Assembly: GCA_040384665.1 (NCBI GenBank) | Contig: JAZKIY010000009.1 | Coordinates: forward strand, 1 to 64,000 | From: PCRC01 sp040384665 | GTDB lineage: Bacteria; Pseudomonadota; Gammaproteobacteria; Burkholderiales; Burkholderiaceae_C | Reading direction: 5' to 3' | DNA: 64,000 nt | Part shown: in pieces, positions 26,409 to 36,204 of the stretch | Layout of the letters: every line of letters begins with the position of its first letter | How positions within the stretch are numbered: position 1 is the first letter of the stretch | Made by a program: the position numbers and the translations under genes | Notes under the pieces: model-generated | What the model saw: only the letters and a program-made list of their open reading frames with translations | What the model was told of the DNA's origin: nothing | Database searches by the model: none

Positions 26409-26618
26409 TCACGCGATACATAAGCTGATTGCATCGACATCACCTACGAACAGCAGGTCTTTCCCGTCAAATCGCCTAGCCATGTTTTCGGCTTGCATGA
26501 CCATGTCGCCTGCCTTCATGTAAATCTGATCGAACTCCCTCAATGGCAGTGGGCGATTCTGAATGACGTCTGAAACAGCGTTGACTGCTTTGCGAAGGTC
26601 AAGTCGTTCAGGCGTCAT
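26409..26618 (-). pseudogene. Truncated N-terminal fragment of a putative SAM-binding protein
   Basis: The 69 residues contain LPLREFDQIYMKAGDMVMQA and KDLLFVGDVDAISLCIA, which look like the start of a longer Rossmann/SAM-dependent enzyme. FVGDxDAI would be its nucleotide-binding loop. The frame stops right after this loop at a TGA, followed by a terminator, so the catalytic part is missing. It follows the TnsE-like gene by 24 bp on the minus strand. Whether it is a relic or a functional short protein cannot be told. Confidence 0.4.
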
Positions 26619-26642
26619 GGATGGTTCCAGAAGTTGGGCGTG

Positions 26643-28334
26643 CTATGGGTTTTGCACAGTTGGTTGTTTTTTAGCAGAAGTCGCTCTGATTTTCGCGACG
26701 CACTGTTCAATACACATAACCGATGAATTGCTGCGCTTGTAGAAGGCGCCAACGATTCGTTGTATCAGCGCCTCGGGTGATTCCCCAGGTAGATAGGTAA
26801 GACCGTGGTCAAGGTGAACAAACACCGGGGAGTCCTCGATCAATGCCAAGTGAAAACTCCTGCTGCCGTGTTCGATACGGAGAACACAGAGTCTTCGCGG
26901 GTTGTATGACCCATCCGGCAACTGTTGATGTGAATCGGGATTGATTTCACCATCGGCATCTGCAAGCCATGGCATTGGCACAGTCCATCCGTCTGGACCT
27001 GCATCCGTCAATAACGCATGTCCAACTTCTGATTGTTTTGATAGGTAGTCAAGAGGCTCTCTCAGAAATTCTGGGATTGGCTGATTCCTCTCGGAAGCTG
27101 TTCTGAGCGCTTCAACCAAATCAATCGGTCGTACCCGCTTGTTTGAAGCGCCTTCGCCTACCGAAACAGACTGAATGGTGGCTGCAGACCCACCCAATGT
27201 CGTTGCGTCAGCCTCCGCTGACTTCGATTCGGCCTGCTTGATGAACTTTTCCCTGAGGTCTGGAAATTTGTCGGATGGATATGACCGGAGTTTCGGGGCC
27301 AAGTGGGAGGAGGCGTCCTGCTCAACCAAATCCGAACCTGTTTTAGCGCCCTTCACCACTTTGCGCGTTTGACTGGAGGCAACACTGGGATCTTGGCCAG
27401 GTGATTTCAGCCGTTTACGGGGGCCGCCTTTGAGTTCGTAACGAAGTGACTTGAATGGAAACTCAGCACTGCAGGAGCGAAGGCTGAAAACAATAAAGGT
27501 TTGATTTGGCTTACCTCCAAACGAAAGCCATTTGCCAGATGCCGAGAGTGTCGTTTTCCCTTCAAAGGGAAAAACAGTTTGTGGGTACATGGGGGTGCCG
27601 CTGGCAGCGCATTTGAGAATTGAATGGCCAACCATTGCAGCTGCATTCCACGCTTCTTTGACACATGCAATCCGCGCAATGTCGGCAGCGGAGGCTCCGC
27701 TAATACCGTCACCTAGTTCGATGTCAAGAGCTTTATCCCAGTTGGCGATCAAAGCTTTGGAATACAGTGACGTGCGTTTGAGTGGTGGAGCAAAGAGTTT
27801 GCTCAGAAGCGACCCACTAGAGCCAAAGTAGAACCGAATCAACTCCATGCAGGGTACGACCAGTTTCCGGCCGTCATTCAGCGAGACGGAAACACAGTAG
27901 GAGAGAGTCCCTTTGGTGTGCCAAGGGTGTTCGGCAAACGGCAGTATGTGGTGGTCTCCGATTTCGATGCCGGCCTTCAGCAGGGTGGTTGTAGCCCTAT
28001 CTATGGTCAAGTCTGCAAAAGTTTCGACTTGGTAGTCAGGCTGGAGCACCCGTTCTTGGTTCTGCCAAATATCTCCTGCTCGAAGGATGGACATTTGTCC
28101 TACGGAGACCCATCTACTTGACGTATTGAAGGTGTCCGTTGCTGTTGGAAGGAGCAGTTTTTGCGGCTCTTGGAGAAAATTGGCGTCGAAAACTCGTGAA
28201 AGATGAACGAAAACACTAGGCTGTTTTCGTCTGGTAAGTCTGTCTGGGAAAAGAATATCTCCGAACCAGTCGATGCGCCAAAAGTCACTGCCTTTGGGCA
28301 AGACGGTGAGCTTCAGTGGAGTTGTTGGTAGCAA
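26643..28334 (-). CDS. TnsE-like transposition-associated protein (tentative)
   Basis: This 563-aa protein has no signal or membrane segment. I place it near TnsE by layout: a beta-rich N-terminal half with KLVVPCMELIRFYFGSSGSL, a segment SFGGKPNQTFIVFSLRSCSA then EFPFKSL, a charged low-complexity middle (residues about 310-400), and a C-terminal alpha/beta domain FHLALIEDSPVFVHLDHGLT. Tn7 TnsE (about 540 aa) directs insertion into replicating DNA. The gene is the last before the transposon end at 28362-28429. The resemblance is from memory and weak. Confidence 0.45.
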   Translation of the reverse strand: MLPTTPLKLTVLPKGSDFWRIDWFGDILFPDRLTRRKQPSVFVHLSRVFDANFLQEPQKLLLPTATDTFNTSSRWVSVGQMSILRAGDIWQNQERVLQPDYQVETFADLTIDRATTTLLKAGIEIGDHHILPFAEHPWHTKGTLSYCVSVSLNDGRKLVVPCMELIRFYFGSSGSLLSKLFAPPLKRTSLYSKALIANWDKALDIELGDGISGASAADIARIACVKEAWNAAAMVGHSILKCAASGTPMYPQTVFPFEGKTTLSASGKWLSFGGKPNQTFIVFSLRSCSAEFPFKSLRYELKGGPRKRLKSPGQDPSVASSQTRKVVKGAKTGSDLVEQDASSHLAPKLRSYPSDKFPDLREKFIKQAESKSAEADATTLGGSAATIQSVSVGEGASNKRVRPIDLVEALRTASERNQPIPEFLREPLDYLSKQSEVGHALLTDAGPDGWTVPMPWLADADGEINPDSHQQLPDGSYNPRRLCVLRIEHGSRSFHLALIEDSPVFVHLDHGLTYLPGESPEALIQRIVGAFYKRSNSSVMCIEQCVAKIRATSAKKQPTVQNP

Positions 28335-28361
28335 GAGAAGACCTCGATTTAAGGGGTTGTC

Positions 28362-28429
28362 TTTCTCATTTACTTCTGGTTTTTTCTCAACTACTTCTGA
28401 ACTTTCTCACTATCTATTGGTTGCTCACA
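28362..28429 (-). repeat. Transposon terminal end with three TnsB-type binding repeats
   Basis: TTTCTCA recurs at 28362, 28383 and 28403 (spacing 21 and 20 bp). The following bases are similar: TTTACTTCTGGTT, ACTACTTCTGAAC and CTATCTATTGGTT. The last repeat is followed by GCTCACA, which is TGTGAGC on the other strand, and then by lipA sequence. Tandem 20-22 bp sites ending in TGT/ACA are the hallmark of Tn7/Tn5053-family ends. The exact terminal base is uncertain by 2-4 bp because of the CACACACA run. Confidence 0.75.
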
Positions 28430-29415
28430 CACACGCCTGCGGCGTGGGCTTGTTGGTCTGCGTGGTACGAACTGCGAACCATCGCCCCCACAGCGGCGTG
28501 GCTGAACCCCATTGCATAGGCTTCGGCCTCGAACATCTTGAAGGTGTCCGGGTGCACGTAGCGCCGCACCGGCAGGTGGCTGTTGCTGGGGGCCAGGTAC
28601 TGGCCAATGGTCAGCATGTCGATCTGGTGGGCCCGCATGTCGCGCATCGTGGCCAGAATTTCGTCGTCGGTCTCGCCCAGGCCCACCATCAAACCGCTTT
28701 TGGTCGGCACGTCCGGGTGCAAGGCCTTGAATTTCTTCAGCAGGTTCAGGCTGAATTGGTAGTCGCTGCCAGGCCGTGCCTCCTTGTACAGGCGGGGCAC
28801 GGTTTCCATGTTGTGGTTCATCACGTCGGGCGGCGCGGCTTTGAGGATTTCCAAAGCGCGGTCGTCGCGGCCACGGAAGTCGGGCACGAGGATTTCGATC
28901 TGTGTGCCGGGTGACAGCTCGCGGGTGCGGCGGATGCAGTCCACGAAGTGCTGGCTGCCGCCATCACGCAGGTCGTCCCGGTCCACGCTGGTGATCACCA
29001 CGTATTTCAACTTCAGCGCGGCAATGGTTTTGGCCAGGTTCTCGGGCTCGTTCACGTCCAGCGGGTCGGGCCGGCCGTGGCCGACGTCGCAAAACGGGCA
29101 GCGCCGGGTGCACTTGTCGCCCATGATCATGAAGGTGGCCGTGCCCTTGCCAAAACACTCGCCGATGTTGGGGCAGGAAGCCTCCTCGCACACTGTGACC
29201 AGTTTGTTCTGGCGCAGGATGTCCTTGATTTCGTAGAACCGGGTGGTGGGTGAGCCGGCCCGGACGCGGATCCAGTCGGGCTTTTTCAATGCCTCGGCCT
29301 GCTGCACCTTGACCGGGATGCGGGCCAGCTTGGCCGCGGCCTTTTGCTTGGCCATCGGGTCGTAGGCCTCGGTGCTGGGCACGTCGCGGACGACGGGGCG
29401 GGCGGTATCTGACAT
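28414..29415 (-). CDS. lipA: Lipoyl synthase
   Basis: This 333-aa radical-SAM enzyme inserts two sulfurs into octanoyl groups on E2/GcvH proteins. The auxiliary cluster ligands CEEASCPNIGEC and the SAM cluster CTRRCPFC are present, as is the RSSYHADQ region with the conserved Ser ligand. I start at ATG 29415 (MSDTARPVV); the longer frame overlaps lipB. The last four codons (VSNQ) and the TAG at 28414-28416 lie within the adjoining transposon end, so the native C-terminus has been replaced by a short foreign tail. The catalytic Ser region is intact, so activity is probably kept. Confidence 0.95.
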   Translation of the reverse strand: MSDTARPVVRDVPSTEAYDPMAKQKAAAKLARIPVKVQQAEALKKPDWIRVRAGSPTTRFYEIKDILRQNKLVTVCEEASCPNIGECFGKGTATFMIMGDKCTRRCPFCDVGHGRPDPLDVNEPENLAKTIAALKLKYVVITSVDRDDLRDGGSQHFVDCIRRTRELSPGTQIEILVPDFRGRDDRALEILKAAPPDVMNHNMETVPRLYKEARPGSDYQFSLNLLKKFKALHPDVPTKSGLMVGLGETDDEILATMRDMRAHQIDMLTIGQYLAPSNSHLPVRRYVHPDTFKMFEAEAYAMGFSHAAVGAMVRSSYHADQQAHAAGVCVSNQ

Positions 29416-29447
29416 GCGGCGTGTACTTTCGTGGTGGGTCCCGGGGC

Positions 29448-30116
29448 TCAGGGCGTCAGGCAGTCCACCAGTTTTTGGCCGAGGATGCCCGCCGCCTCTT
29501 CCCAGGTAACGGATACCCCGATTGTAGAAAGGTCGGTGGTCTGCAGCCCGGCGTAGCCACAAGGGTTGATGCGCGAGAAGGGTTCCAGGTCCATGGCCAC
29601 GTTCAGCGCCACGCCGTGGTAGGTGCAGTGGCGGCTGACCTTGATGCCCAAGGCGGCGATCTTGCCAAGGCCGTTGAAGGGGTCTTCGCCCTGCGGCACC
29701 CAGCGGGCGTGCGAAAACGGGTCGGCCAGCCGGACGTAGATGCCGGGCGCACTCGGCACACGGTGGCCGGTTACGCCCACCGCAGCCAGCGTCTGCAGCA
29801 CCGCCTGTTCCAGCCGGTAGACGTACTCTTTCACGTAGTAGCCAGCCCGCTGCAAGTCCACCAGCGGGTAGGCCACCACCTGGCCTGGGCCGTGGTAAGT
29901 CACCTGCCCGCCACGGTTGGTGGCGGTCACGGGAATGCTCCCTGCAGCCAAAATATGTTCTTTTTTGCCAGCGAGCCCTAGTGTGTACTGGCTTGAGTGC
30001 TCACATATCCATAGCGCATCGGCCGCCGTGCTGTCGCGGGCGGCTGTGAACCGTTGCATGGCCGCCACGGTGTCGGCGTAATCGACCTGCCCCAGCAGTT
30101 GTACCGCCATGGCCAT
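29448..30116 (-). CDS. lipB: Octanoyl-[ACP]:protein N-octanoyltransferase
   Basis: This 222-aa transferase moves octanoyl from ACP to the lipoyl domains that LipA then sulfurates. RGGQVTYHGPGQ, GKIAALGIKVSR (catalytic Lys) and the nucleophile Cys in INPCGYAGL are all present. The ATG at 30116 starts 3 bp after the ybeD stop, and a second in-frame ATG lies at 30110. lipA follows 32 bp downstream on the same strand. Confidence 0.95.
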   Translation of the reverse strand: MAMAVQLLGQVDYADTVAAMQRFTAARDSTAADALWICEHSSQYTLGLAGKKEHILAAGSIPVTATNRGGQVTYHGPGQVVAYPLVDLQRAGYYVKEYVYRLEQAVLQTLAAVGVTGHRVPSAPGIYVRLADPFSHARWVPQGEDPFNGLGKIAALGIKVSRHCTYHGVALNVAMDLEPFSRINPCGYAGLQTTDLSTIGVSVTWEEAAGILGQKLVDCLTP

Positions 30117-30119
30117 GGC

Positions 30120-30422
30120 TTACAGGACGATTTTCACCATCGGGTGGGTGGACAGCGTGCGGTACAGCTCGTCCAGCTGTTCGCGCGAGGTGGCTGTCAC
30201 ATTCAGCGTGATGCCCAGGTAGTTGCCGGCCTTGCTGTCGCGCAGTTCGACCGTGCTCGCATCGAACGTGGGGTCAAAGGTGTGGGCAATGTGGGTCATG
30301 GCCTGCACAAAGCCGTCGGCCTTTTGCCCCATGACCTTGATGGGGAACAGCGAGGGGTATTCGATCAGCGAGTCCTGGCGCGCTGCGGGCGCAGGGGTAC
30401 CGGGGTGTGAAGGGGTGGTCAT
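30120..30422 (-). CDS. ybeD: YbeD/DUF493 family protein
   Basis: This 100-aa protein with a ferredoxin-like fold, conserved upstream of lipB in proteobacteria, shows YPSLFPIKVMGQKADGFVQA and GNYLGITLNVTATSREQLDE. Its function is unknown, with allosteric or regulatory roles proposed. I use ATG at 30422; a TTG at 30428 adds two residues. It lies 30 bp after the MBL-fold gene and 3 bp before lipB, all on the minus strand. Confidence 0.85.
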   Translation of the reverse strand: MTTPSHPGTPAPAARQDSLIEYPSLFPIKVMGQKADGFVQAMTHIAHTFDPTFDASTVELRDSKAGNYLGITLNVTATSREQLDELYRTLSTHPMVKIVL

Positions 30423-30452
30423 GGGCAATGGCTGTTTTGAATGTTCAGTGCC

Positions 30453-31565
30453 CTAGCGTAGCGCGTCTGGCGGCGGAATGCTGCGCTGCGGGTACAGGCG
30501 GGTTTCGCCCACCGCCATCACGTCAAAGTCGGCCGCAGCGACCCCGGCCGCCTGCCGCTCCAGTGCCAGGTCACGGGGTGGCTGGCCCAGGGCTTCGTCG
30601 CTCAAATCGAAGGTGCCCCAGTGGATGCCCACACTGCGCTTGGCGTTCAGGTCCTGGTGGATGCGCACGGCCTCGCGCGGGTTGACGTGCTGGTCTTTCA
30701 TGAACCAGTTGGGTTCGTAGGCGCCAATGGCGATCAGTGCCAGGTCAAAGCCCCCGCCCACCTGTTGTGGTGCGAACCGGTTTCGGGTGGCGACAAAGTC
30801 CTGGCTGTAGCCGGTGTCGCCTGAAAAGTACCAGTGGAAGTCTGGCCCCAACACGGCCCAGCCGCCCCACAGGCTGTGGTGTCGGTCCGTCAAGCTGCGG
30901 CCAGACCAGTGTTGCACGGGCGTCAGGTGGAAATCCACAGCCCCAACGCGGTGCGACTGCCACCAGTCCAGTTCCACCACGCGGTCAATGCCTTGCTGCG
31001 CCAGCCAGGGTTTCACGCCCAGCGGCACCAGAAACAGCGGCGAGCCGCCGGCTTGTGCCGCCAGCAGCAGCACACTGTTGCGGTCCAGGTGGTCAAAGTG
31101 GTTGTGTGAAATCACCACCACGTCAATGTGCGGCAGGTCGGGCAGCGCCATGCCGGGTGGCTGCTTGCGCTGTGGCCCAATCAGCGCCACCGGCGAGGCC
31201 CGGTCACTGAAAACCGGGTCGGTCAAGACATTCAGGCCACTGGCCTGCACCAACGCCGAGGCGTGGCCGATCCAGGTGGCGGCGGGCCGCATGGCCGCTC
31301 CAGCTTGCGCATTGGCGTGAATGGCGGGCAGGTTTGCCGCGACCGACGGCGCCGCAGCCGGATCACGGTCGCCCAGTGTGACGCGCTCACGCAACCAGCG
31401 AAACACATCGCCCAGCGACTTGCTGACGGTGCCGACGTCGTTGTTGCGAAAGCCGGTGGGTGTGTGGTGGGGTTGGGTGGCGTTGTAATACGGGTTCCCC
31501 GTGCTGCACGAGGTCAACAGCAGCACACAGGCGGCCAGCGCAGCGCGGCAGGGGGGCGAAATCAT
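30453..31565 (-). CDS. Metallo-beta-lactamase-fold lipoprotein (NAPE-PLD/UlaG-like)
   Basis: This 370-aa protein has a lipobox LLTSC at residues 16-20 and is probably anchored to the outer membrane. The HNHFDHLD motif plus VQHWSGRSLTDRHHSLWGGW, YFSGDTGYSQDF and SVGIHWGTFDLSDE are the metal and substrate signatures of the NAPE-PLD/UlaG-type hydrolase family, which cleaves phosphodiester bonds. The substrate in bacteria is generally unknown. It is the first gene of a minus-strand run into ybeD-lipB-lipA. Confidence 0.85.
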   Translation of the reverse strand: MISPPCRAALAACVLLLTSCSTGNPYYNATQPHHTPTGFRNNDVGTVSKSLGDVFRWLRERVTLGDRDPAAAPSVAANLPAIHANAQAGAAMRPAATWIGHASALVQASGLNVLTDPVFSDRASPVALIGPQRKQPPGMALPDLPHIDVVVISHNHFDHLDRNSVLLLAAQAGGSPLFLVPLGVKPWLAQQGIDRVVELDWWQSHRVGAVDFHLTPVQHWSGRSLTDRHHSLWGGWAVLGPDFHWYFSGDTGYSQDFVATRNRFAPQQVGGGFDLALIAIGAYEPNWFMKDQHVNPREAVRIHQDLNAKRSVGIHWGTFDLSDEALGQPPRDLALERQAAGVAAADFDVMAVGETRLYPQRSIPPPDALR

Positions 31566-31662
31566 GCGGGGTTACAGGGCGGTGACAAGGGCTTGTATTC
31601 TGCCCCGGTGTGCGTTGCCAGCCTGCTTACGGGGCCATGACAGTGTTGTCGCAACGCCATTT

Positions 31663-31692
31663 TTCGTTTTCGCACGGGTTTCTACGTATAAT
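31663..31692 (+). promoter_or_regulatory. Probable promoter of the atp operon
   Basis: The -10 TATAAT lies at 31687-31692, 47 bp ahead of atpI. The -35 is weak (TTTCGT at 31663-31668, 18-bp spacing). It lies in the gap between the divergent MBL gene and atpI. Confidence 0.5.
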
Positions 31693-31739
31693 CAGAGGCT
31701 GAGTTGATGTGTCACGACGTAACCTGGGCGTAATTTGAT

Positions 31740-32228
31740 ATGGCAACAATCAAGCCACGCCAGGACGATGACGAACACGACGACTGGTTGGCCGACACGC
31801 AGCCATTGAATGCGCAAGAAGCCAGTCGGCTCCGTCAGCAAAAACCGCAGGTGTCGCCCTGGCAAGTGGTGTGTTGGCAGGCTGTCGCAGGCGGTGTGGT
31901 GGCGTTGGCCACCTGGGCTGTGACCCAAAGTGCGTCGGCGGCTTGGTCTGCGGCATACGGCGCGCTGGCGGTGGTGTTGCCAGCGGCGATTTTTGCGCGC
32001 GGCCTGATGGGGCGGTTTTCCTCGCTGAACCCGGCAACAGCCGTTTTCGGGTTTTTTCTGTGGGAAATGGTCAAGATTGCCTTGACGGTGGCCATGTTGG
32101 TGGCCGCGCCAAGGCTGGTAAATGATTTGAGCTGGCCAGCTTTGCTGGTGGGCTTGGTGATGACAATGAAATCCGTTTGGGTCGCCATGGTGGCGAGGTC
32201 CAACAAGTTGAAACCGACTAAAGAGTAA
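31740..32228 (+). CDS. atpI: ATP synthase accessory protein AtpI
   Basis: This 162-aa protein has a charged, disordered start (ATIKPRQDDDEHDDW) and four hydrophobic helices in pairs (VVCWQAVAGGVVALATWAVT, AAYGALAVVLPAAIFARGLM). AtpI assists c-ring assembly and Mg transport for F0F1. It leads the operon, 4 bp before atpB. Confidence 0.9.
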   Translation: MATIKPRQDDDEHDDWLADTQPLNAQEASRLRQQKPQVSPWQVVCWQAVAGGVVALATWAVTQSASAAWSAAYGALAVVLPAAIFARGLMGRFSSLNPATAVFGFFLWEMVKIALTVAMLVAAPRLVNDLSWPALLVGLVMTMKSVWVAMVARSNKLKPTKE

Positions 32229-32232
32229 ACAG

Positions 32233-33108
32233 ATGGCTTCTGGAACCGGACCAACCGCAGGTGAATACATCATTCACCACTTGACGCACCTGCAAAGCCA
32301 GGCCCCCAAGTCGGTGGCTGACTTTTCGGTCTTCAACCTTGATTCCCTCTTTTTCTCCATCACGCTCGGCATCCTGGGTTGCTGGTTGCTGTGGTTGGCT
32401 GCACGCAAGGCCACTTCTGGCGTTCCGGGCCGCTTCCAGGCGGCGGTGGAAATGCTGGTTGAAATGGTCGACTCGCAGGCCAAGGGCATCGTGCACAACG
32501 CCAACAGCCGCAAGCTGGTCGCGCCCTTGGCGCTGGTGGTTTTCGTCTGGATTTTCCTGCTGAACGCCATGGACTTGCTGCCGGTGGATTTGCTGCCGTT
32601 GATCTGGGAGGCCATCTACGGCGCCGCAGGCCATGACCCGCACCACGCTTACATGCGTGTGGTGCCCACCGCCGACTTGTCTGTCAGCATGGGTTTGTCG
32701 GTGTCGGTGTTGGTGGTCTGCCTGGTTTACAACATTAAGATCAAAGGCGTAGGCGGCTGGGCGCACGAATTGGTCACCGCACCATTCGGTACCAGTAAAA
32801 ACCCGATTTTTGCGCTGGTTCTTGGCGTGCTCAACCTGTCCATGCAACTGATCGAGTTCATCGCCAAGACCGTTTCGCACGGCATGCGGTTGTTCGGCAA
32901 CATGTACGCTGGCGAGCTGATTTTCCTGCTGATCGCTTTGATGGGCGGTGCCTGGTCGTTGTCGGCCACCGGCATTGGGCTGGCGATCGGTCACATCATT
33001 GCAGGCACTGCCTGGGCAATCTTCCACATCCTGATCATTACGCTACAAGCTTTCGTGTTCATGATGTTGACGCTGGTGTACATCGGCCAGGCACACGATC
33101 ACCATTGA
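32233..33108 (+). CDS. atpB: F0 ATP synthase subunit a
   Basis: This 291-aa protein has six membrane helices. The proton half-channels include helix 5 LSMQLIEFIAKTVSHGMRLF with the essential Arg in MRLFGNMYAGE and polar residues of HIIAGTAWAIFHILI. It forms the proton path against the c-ring. Confidence 0.95.
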   Translation: MASGTGPTAGEYIIHHLTHLQSQAPKSVADFSVFNLDSLFFSITLGILGCWLLWLAARKATSGVPGRFQAAVEMLVEMVDSQAKGIVHNANSRKLVAPLALVVFVWIFLLNAMDLLPVDLLPLIWEAIYGAAGHDPHHAYMRVVPTADLSVSMGLSVSVLVVCLVYNIKIKGVGGWAHELVTAPFGTSKNPIFALVLGVLNLSMQLIEFIAKTVSHGMRLFGNMYAGELIFLLIALMGGAWSLSATGIGLAIGHIIAGTAWAIFHILIITLQAFVFMMLTLVYIGQAHDHH

Positions 33109-33165
33109 TCCGGTTTCAGTTTCTCGTTTTTTCTTTTCGTTAACCAAAGTCCCTTAGGAGTCATC

Positions 33166-33429
33166 ATGGAAGTTATCAGCTTTGTTGCATTGGCCGCTGG
33201 CCTGATCATCGGTCTCGGCGCTGTCGGTGCTTGTATCGGTATCGGCATCATGGGCAGCAAGTACCTCGAATCCGCTGCACGCCAGCCGGAATTGATGGGC
33301 GAGCTGCAGACCAAAATGTTCCTGCTGGCCGGTCTGATCGACGCTGCTTTCATTATCGGTACCGGTATCGCCCTGTGGTTCGCCACGGCCAACCCGTTCC
33401 TGGCCCAGATCGCCAACCTGCCGAAGTAA
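33166..33429 (+). CDS. atpE: F0 ATP synthase subunit c
   Basis: The 87-aa hairpin of two helices carries GIGIMGSKYLESAARQPEL as its loop. The proton carboxylate is Asp59 (LLAGLIDAAFIIG), with no Na+-type ligand set beside it, so it is proton-coupled. AGGAG precedes the ATG. Confidence 0.95.
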   Translation: MEVISFVALAAGLIIGLGAVGACIGIGIMGSKYLESAARQPELMGELQTKMFLLAGLIDAAFIIGTGIALWFATANPFLAQIANLPK

Positions 33430-33496
33430 TTTTCGGTCGAATCAACGTATTCATTCCCTGGTCGGTGCGCAAGCGCTCCAGGGGCAAGGATGACAA

Positions 33497-33967
33497 GTGA
33501 GCATTACCGGTACCCTGATAATCCAGATGATCGTGTTCCTGATTCTGGTCGGGTTCACGATGAAGTTTGTATGGCCGCCCATTGCTGCTGCATTGGACGA
33601 GCGGGCTGCAAAAATCGCCGCTGGTCTGGCTGCTGCCGACAAGGCCAAGTCCGAGTTGTCCGCTGCCAACCAGCGTGTCGAAGCGGAACTGAGCAAGTCG
33701 CGCAACGAAAGCGCAGCACGTCTCGCTGATGCGGAACGTCGTGCCCAGACCATCATCGAAGAAGCCAAGACACGCGCCACCGAAGAGGGCAACAAGCTGA
33801 TTGCTGCCGCCAAGGTGGAAGCCGATCAGCAGGCCATCAAGGCCCGCGAGACGTTGCGCGAGCAAGTGGCTGCGCTGGCTGTCAAGGGTGCTGAGCAGAT
33901 CTTGCGCAAAGAGGTGAACGCCTCGGTGCACGCGGACTTGCTGGGCCGCCTGAAGACCGAGCTGTAA
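33497..33967 (+). CDS. atpF: F0 ATP synthase subunit b
   Basis: This 156-aa protein starts at GTG (AAGGA 7 bp upstream), the start used by family members (SITGTLIIQMIVFLILVGFT). One N-terminal helix anchors it, followed by a long charged coiled coil from residue 30 that forms the stator stalk (SELSAANQRVEAELSKSRNE). Confidence 0.93.
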   Translation: MSITGTLIIQMIVFLILVGFTMKFVWPPIAAALDERAAKIAAGLAAADKAKSELSAANQRVEAELSKSRNESAARLADAERRAQTIIEEAKTRATEEGNKLIAAAKVEADQQAIKARETLREQVAALAVKGAEQILRKEVNASVHADLLGRLKTEL

Positions 33968-33976
33968 AGGTAGACC

Positions 33977-34507
33977 ATGGCCGAAATCGCCACCATCGCC
34001 CGCCCTTACGCCGAAGCGCTGTTCAAGGCCACGGCGGCCGATCTGGGCAGCACGGCTGCCTGGCTCGACCCATTGGCGGCCATTGCCGCCAATCCGCAGC
34101 TGCAACAGTTCGCAGACAGCCCGAAAGTGACGAGCGCACAAGTGTTTGACGTGGTTTCCGGCGTGTCCGGCATCGCGTTAACCGATGCTGCGAAGAACTT
34201 CCTGCGCACTGTGATCGACAACGGTCGCCTGTCAGCCTTGCCCGAGATTGCCGCGCAGTTCCGCGCGTTGAAAAACGCCAAGAGCGGCTCGGCCGACGCC
34301 ATTGTCTACAGCGCTTTCCCGATCGACGGGGCCGCACTGGCCGACATGGCTGAAACGCTAGAGAAGCGCTTTGAACGCAAGCTGAATGTGAGTGTGACGC
34401 TGGAGCCGGCCTTGATTGGTGGTGTACGCGTGGTGGTGGGTGATGAGGTGCTCGACACGTCCGTCAAAGCCCGTCTTGAACAAATGAAAGTGGCCTTGAC
34501 TGCCTGA
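33977..34507 (+). CDS. atpH: F1 ATP synthase subunit delta
   Basis: The 176-aa stator protein links subunit b to F1. The N-terminal IARPYAEALFKATA and the C-terminal DPPL-like LEPALIGGVRVVVGDEVLDT are typical. It starts 9 bp after atpF. Confidence 0.93.
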   Translation: MAEIATIARPYAEALFKATAADLGSTAAWLDPLAAIAANPQLQQFADSPKVTSAQVFDVVSGVSGIALTDAAKNFLRTVIDNGRLSALPEIAAQFRALKNAKSGSADAIVYSAFPIDGAALADMAETLEKRFERKLNVSVTLEPALIGGVRVVVGDEVLDTSVKARLEQMKVALTA

Positions 34508-34553
34508 GTGCAGACAAGACCTGTTGGTAATTTAAAGAAAGAAGGAAAGAGTC

Positions 34554-36170
<1,617 letters not shown>

Positions 36171-36204
36171 GACGCTGAAGTACAGCAATTAGCAAGGAGC
36201 AGTA

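Larger units (their letters stand above)
1..28429. mobile_element. Tn7/Tn5053-like transposon, one end plus cargo (other end outside window)
   Basis: A run of accessory genes is bounded on the left by tniA-tniB-tniQ type transposition genes and on the right by three tandem 20-21 bp repeats ending in CTCACA (TGTGAG on the other strand), which sit inside the 3' end of the core gene lipA. The gene order, transposition genes reading inward and cargo downstream, is that of Tn7-like elements. Cargo is toxin-antitoxin, polymyxin-type resistance, heavy-metal efflux, and a methyltransferase module. That everything from 1 to 28429 is a single element is inference; nested insertions are possible, and the left end is not visible. 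Confidence 0.6.

Noticed and set aside
28362..28429. Short CRISPR-like array at the island edge
   Set aside because: The 20-21 bp units are contiguous with no unique spacers and sit at an insertion junction, so transposase-binding sites explain them better.
29421..29981. 186-aa plus-strand frame across lipB
   Set aside because: It is antisense to lipB, whose catalytic residues are all present.
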